Source: Corynebacterium bouchesdurhonense (GTDB lineage Bacteria > Actinomycetota > Actinomycetes > Mycobacteriales > Mycobacteriaceae). From it: a stretch of DNA of 64,000 bases. Of this stretch, positions 61,178-64,000 are shown piece by piece. The translations under genes and the position numbers were made by a program. The notes under the pieces are model-generated. The model did no database searches, was not told where the DNA came from, and saw only the letters and a list, made by a program, of their open reading frames with translations. The stretch covers positions 732,948-796,947 of the forward strand of contig NZ_LT546028.1 of the NCBI RefSeq assembly GCF_900078305.2, in the 5' to 3' direction. The stretch's first letter is position 1. Each line of letters starts with the position of its first letter.

Positions 61178-62317
61178 TTAAAACAGCTCCTTGACCGCCG
61201 CGCGGTCCACCTTGCCCGGCCCGAGCCGAGGCAGTGCCGCCACGACCTTGAGTTCTTTCGGGATCTGCCAGTGCGGGATGCGGTCGGCGTCCTCCGCATC
61301 TGCGAGCGCGTCCAGGACGTCGGGCACTGACGCGGAGCCGGTGTAGGCGGCGCATATGCGTTGCCCCAGGCGGTCGTCGTCTTTGCCGATGACGGTGGCG
61401 GCGGTGACGCCGTCGATACGCAAGAGCTCCGCTTCCAGCACCTCGGGGTGCAGTTTGAGGCCGCCGGAGGAGATGACGTTGTCCGTGCGGCCGAGGACGG
61501 TGAGCACGCCGCCCTCCAGCGATCCGGCATCGGAGGTGCGGAACCAACCGTCCTTGAGGTCGGGGGATTCGAGCAGGTGGTAGCCGCGGGCGACCATTGG
61601 ACCGCCGAGGCACACGCGGCCGCCGTCTACTTTCACCCGCGCGCCGGGGATCGGTCGGCCGTCGTACACGCAGCCGCCGGAGGTTTCGGAGGAGCCGTAG
61701 GTGGTGACCGCGTTGATGTGCAGTTTCGCCGCCGATTCGAGCAGGCGCGGGTTGGTGGCCGCGCCGCCGACAAGGACCGCGCTGAAGCTGCGCAGTGCCT
61801 CGATGCCCTTGAGCGTGGAGGTGGCCTTGGTCAGCTGCATTGGGGTGAGCGCGGTGTAGGTGCGCTCGCCGGTGCGGGCGAGCTCTTGGGCGCGCTCAGC
61901 GAACTCGGCGACGTTGAAGCCGTGGGAGAGGTCGATGAACGCGGGCTCGACGCCAGCGACCATGCTGCGTACCAGCACCTGGATCCCCGCGATGTAGGCG
62001 GCGGGCATGGCCAGCAGCCACTGGCCCTCACCGCCGAGCGCCTGGTGGGTGGCGTCCGCGCTGGAGATCAGGTTCGCGGGCGTGAGCATTGCGCCTTTGG
62101 GTGTGCCGGTGGAACCGGAGGTGGATACGACCAGGGCGATGTCGTCGTCGATGGGCGCGCCGGGTTTAAGCGTGTTGCGCAACAGGCTCGCGCGCGCCGG
62201 GTCGTTGGCGGGGACGGGTAAAAGCGTGCGCTGGCCGGTCAGCGCCTCCTCGAGCGCGGGCATGATAGCCAGGGGGTTAGCCGGGTCGACAGGGGTCAAT
62301 TCGAGGAGGTGTGACAC
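61178..62317 (-). CDS. menE: o-Succinylbenzoate-CoA ligase
   Basis: Adenylate-forming enzyme of menaquinone synthesis, 379 residues, short as is usual for actinobacterial MenE. VVSTSGSTGTPKGAMLTPANL is the phosphate-binding motif. TYGSSETSGGCVYDGRPI, GWFRTSDAGSLEGGVLTVLGRTDNVISSGGLKLHPEVLE and GPGKVDRAAVKELF are the later motifs. I chose GTG at 62317 (SHLLELTPVDPANP) over an upstream start because the extra residues look non-coding. With menA it implies the chromosome normally keeps these men genes close, with 7.5 kb of accessory genes now between them. Confidence 0.9.
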   Translation of the reverse strand: MSHLLELTPVDPANPLAIMPALEEALTGQRTLLPVPANDPARASLLRNTLKPGAPIDDDIALVVSTSGSTGTPKGAMLTPANLISSADATHQALGGEGQWLLAMPAAYIAGIQVLVRSMVAGVEPAFIDLSHGFNVAEFAERAQELARTGERTYTALTPMQLTKATSTLKGIEALRSFSAVLVGGAATNPRLLESAAKLHINAVTTYGSSETSGGCVYDGRPIPGARVKVDGGRVCLGGPMVARGYHLLESPDLKDGWFRTSDAGSLEGGVLTVLGRTDNVISSGGLKLHPEVLEAELLRIDGVTAATVIGKDDDRLGQRICAAYTGSASVPDVLDALADAEDADRIPHWQIPKELKVVAALPRLGPGKVDRAAVKELF

Positions 62318-62454
62318 GGGGGATAAGGGTAGCAACCCGTGAGGTCTCCTCTTATTGGTCGACTCATAAAAGCACTGCATTCGGACGACCGTCATCCAAA
62401 CCTCCTACCGGAGGAGGAGGTGGAGGCGCGGAGCCGTCGATAAGCTAGTCGCCC

Positions 62455-63567
62455 GTGCATGTGAAAACAGGCGACGCGGTGCTCGCAGGCGCGGCTGCAG
62501 TGCTGGCTGCCGCCTACACCGTGGCGGTATTCGGTGACCCAAGCGTCGCCTCCGGATGGGCGCAGGCGGTGCTGTCGTGGGGGTATGTTGCGGCGTTTGC
62601 GGTGCTCACCGCCAAACCGCGTGTCGCCTCGGCTGCGCTGGTGTCGCTCAATATTGCGTGGGCGCTGGTTTGGCTCGTAGCGCCGGTGAACCTGGGTTAC
62701 TCCTTCTGGGTGTTGTCTGTGCCGGTGGCGGCGTTTGTCGCCGGCAGGCTCACGGACAAGCGTTTCGCCTTGGGTGTTCTGGCAGCGGCGTGTGCGTGGG
62801 CGTTCCTCTCCCCGTTTATGTGGACATGGAACGAGCAGCTCGTGCTGTTTTACCGCCGAGGCGCGGACGGCGCGCTCACGTTGGCGCTGCACTGGGCGGG
62901 TTGCGCGGTGGCGTACCTTTTGGGGGCAAACCTTGCGGGGGAGGAAGCAGCGCGCCGCAGGGAGGCGGAGGCGAAAGAGCAGCGGCTCGCGGCGGCGCGG
63001 GTGAACGAGCGACAGGCCATCGCGCGTGACATCCACGACGTGCTGGGGCACTCCTTAACCCTGATCAAGGTGCAGGCCACCGCGGGTCTCGTCTCTGGCA
63101 GGGAGCGCGAAGCACTGCAGCAGATCAATGCGGCCGCGGGCGAGTCGCTCTCGGAAATTCGCCTCCTGGTACGTGGCTTGCGCGAAAGTGATCGAGGGTT
63201 CGCGCCGGTGGCGGGGGTCGCAGACCTGCCCGCGTTGGTGCAGCGCTTCCGCGACGCCGGTCTTGAAGTCGCGCTTGACGCCCCGCCTATCGACTTTCCG
63301 CCGGTGACTTCCCTCACCATCTACCGCATTGTCGCCGAAGCACTGACCAACGCGGCGCGCCACCAGGTAAACCCCGTGGTGTCCGTGCGCGTCACACCGG
63401 GGCCGACGGTAGAGGTAGAGGTGATCTCCACCGGGCAGGAGCGCCCGCAGCCAGGCGCCGGCGTCGGCCTGGAGGGGCTTCGAGAGCGCGCAGCGAGCGC
63501 CGGCGGCGCGCTCGAGGCGTGGCAGGCGGGGGAGACGTTCACCGTGCGCGCGGAGCTGGCAGCATGA
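62455..63567 (+). CDS. NarL-type sensor histidine kinase
   Basis: A 370-residue membrane kinase. Five or so N-terminal helices span residues 8-165, with no clear sensory motif. The HisKA_3 dimerisation domain has the phosphoacceptor histidine in ERQAIARDIHDVLGHSLTLIKVQ, and the ATPase domain has IVAEALTNAARHQ and GVGLEGLRERAASAGG. The signal is unknown. GTG at 62455 follows a GTCGATAAGC motif. The stop overlaps the response regulator by 4 bases. Confidence 0.92.
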   Translation: MHVKTGDAVLAGAAAVLAAAYTVAVFGDPSVASGWAQAVLSWGYVAAFAVLTAKPRVASAALVSLNIAWALVWLVAPVNLGYSFWVLSVPVAAFVAGRLTDKRFALGVLAAACAWAFLSPFMWTWNEQLVLFYRRGADGALTLALHWAGCAVAYLLGANLAGEEAARRREAEAKEQRLAAARVNERQAIARDIHDVLGHSLTLIKVQATAGLVSGREREALQQINAAAGESLSEIRLLVRGLRESDRGFAPVAGVADLPALVQRFRDAGLEVALDAPPIDFPPVTSLTIYRIVAEALTNAARHQVNPVVSVRVTPGPTVEVEVISTGQERPQPGAGVGLEGLRERAASAGGALEAWQAGETFTVRAELAA

Positions 63568-64000
63568 TCCGGATCCTGCTGGCTGACGATCAGTCGTTGC
63601 TGCTCAACGCGCTTGCGACCATTCTAGGTGCCGAAGACGACATCACCGTAGCGGCCACTGCGGTCAACGGGGCGGAGGCTGTGGAGAAGGCGCGGGTGCA
63701 CCGCATCGACGTCGCCGTGTTGGATATCCGCATGCCGGTGCTTGATGGCATCGCGGCCGCCCGCGCGATCATGGAGATGGGCCCGCGGGTGATTATGCTG
63801 ACCACGTTCGACGACGACGTCCTCATCCACTCAGCCATCGACGCCGGTGTGCACGGATTCCTGCTCAAGGACGCGGAGCCAGACGTCCTTGCTGGGGCGG
63901 TGCGCGCTGTTGCCCACGGCGAATCGGTGCTCGCGCCCGCGGTGACCGGGAGGGTCATGCAGTGGGTTCGCGGCGGTGCAGGCGACCCGGACGCGGGCAA
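63564..64000 (+). CDS. NarL/LuxR-type response regulator (3' end beyond window)
   Basis: The first 145 residues of a response regulator are present. MIRILLADDQSLLLNALATIL carries the acidic pocket, the phosphoacceptor aspartate is in VAVLDIRMPVLDG, and VIMLTTFDDD with GFLLKDAEPDVLAGAVRAVAHGESVL is typical of NarL-type receivers. The LuxR helix-turn-helix must lie to the right of the window. The ATGA overlap with the kinase gene marks them as a cognate pair. Confidence 0.92.
   Translation, partial: MIRILLADDQSLLLNALATILGAEDDITVAATAVNGAEAVEKARVHRIDVAVLDIRMPVLDGIAAARAIMEMGPRVIMLTTFDDDVLIHSAIDAGVHGFLLKDAEPDVLAGAVRAVAHGESVLAPAVTGRVMQWVRGGAGDPDAG

Noticed and set aside
10627-62445. The GTCGACAAG word as simple Val-Asp-Lys codon usage
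   Set aside because: Sites occur in several frames, on both strands and in spacers, and the enriched word extends to GCG on one side and C/CA on the other, which Val-Asp-Lys does not explain.

Overview
The window looks like chromosome of a high-GC Corynebacterium. The evidence is two mycoloyltransferase-type esterases, the lpd and sdhCAB genes, mshA-gpmA-senX3-regX3, ppx-proC, a hem gene cluster joined to cytochrome c maturation genes, galE, menA and menE, mycothiol-type arsenic genes, and codon use dominated by G/C at third positions. I cannot name the species.

Layout. 1-3.1 kb: two mycoloyltransferase genes on the minus strand with a 36-residue ORF between them. The second gene is interrupted by an assembly artefact: a pyrD fragment, a poly-T run and an Illumina Nextera P7 adapter with its index. 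3.2-14 kb: lpd, a SRPBCC protein, sdhCAB with a small membrane protein, and conserved genes of unknown function (DUF445, DUF2516, LmeA/DUF2993, a methyltransferase, DUF2505). 14-28.3 kb: murB, two fadD paralogues with related palindromes upstream, mshA, a secreted trypsin-like protease with an apparent frameshift in its signal peptide, gpmA, the SenX3-RegX3 phosphate two-component system, ppx, a proline-rich membrane protein, proC, a BldC-like regulator and the tiny ribosomal protein bS22.

28.3-49.7 kb: a HAD phosphatase and a glutaredoxin-like protein lead into hemA-hemC-hemD-hemB, two membrane proteins, a P-type-ATPase-like protein that has lost its recognisable catalytic motifs, then hemE and hemY. 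A FitAB-like toxin-antitoxin pair, a DedA protein and an oxidoreductase separate these from hemL. HemL is followed by a histidine phosphatase and the System II cytochrome c maturation set (TlpA/ResA-like, CcdA, ResB, CcsB). Heme supply and heme attachment to c-type cytochromes are thus coded side by side. 49.7-53.6 kb: galE, a small HTH protein, small membrane proteins, an AEC transporter and menA.

53.7-61 kb is an accessory stretch lying between menA and menE: a decayed gene, a Ktr/Trk potassium-uptake pair, an arsR/acr3/arsC arsenic cluster, a GIY-YIG protein, a truncated exonuclease/BRCT remnant and a HicAB toxin-antitoxin pair. After menE the window ends in a NarL-type two-component system cut by the right edge.

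Three observations stand out. A short motif, GCGTCGANAAGC, recurs at least 14 times on both strands in genes and spacers, far above a rough chance expectation. A probably inactive metal-ATPase homologue sits inside the heme operon. The adapter-containing chimera at 2.6-2.84 kb means that locus should not be trusted as assembled. I saw no tRNA or rRNA gene, CRISPR array or intact insertion sequence.
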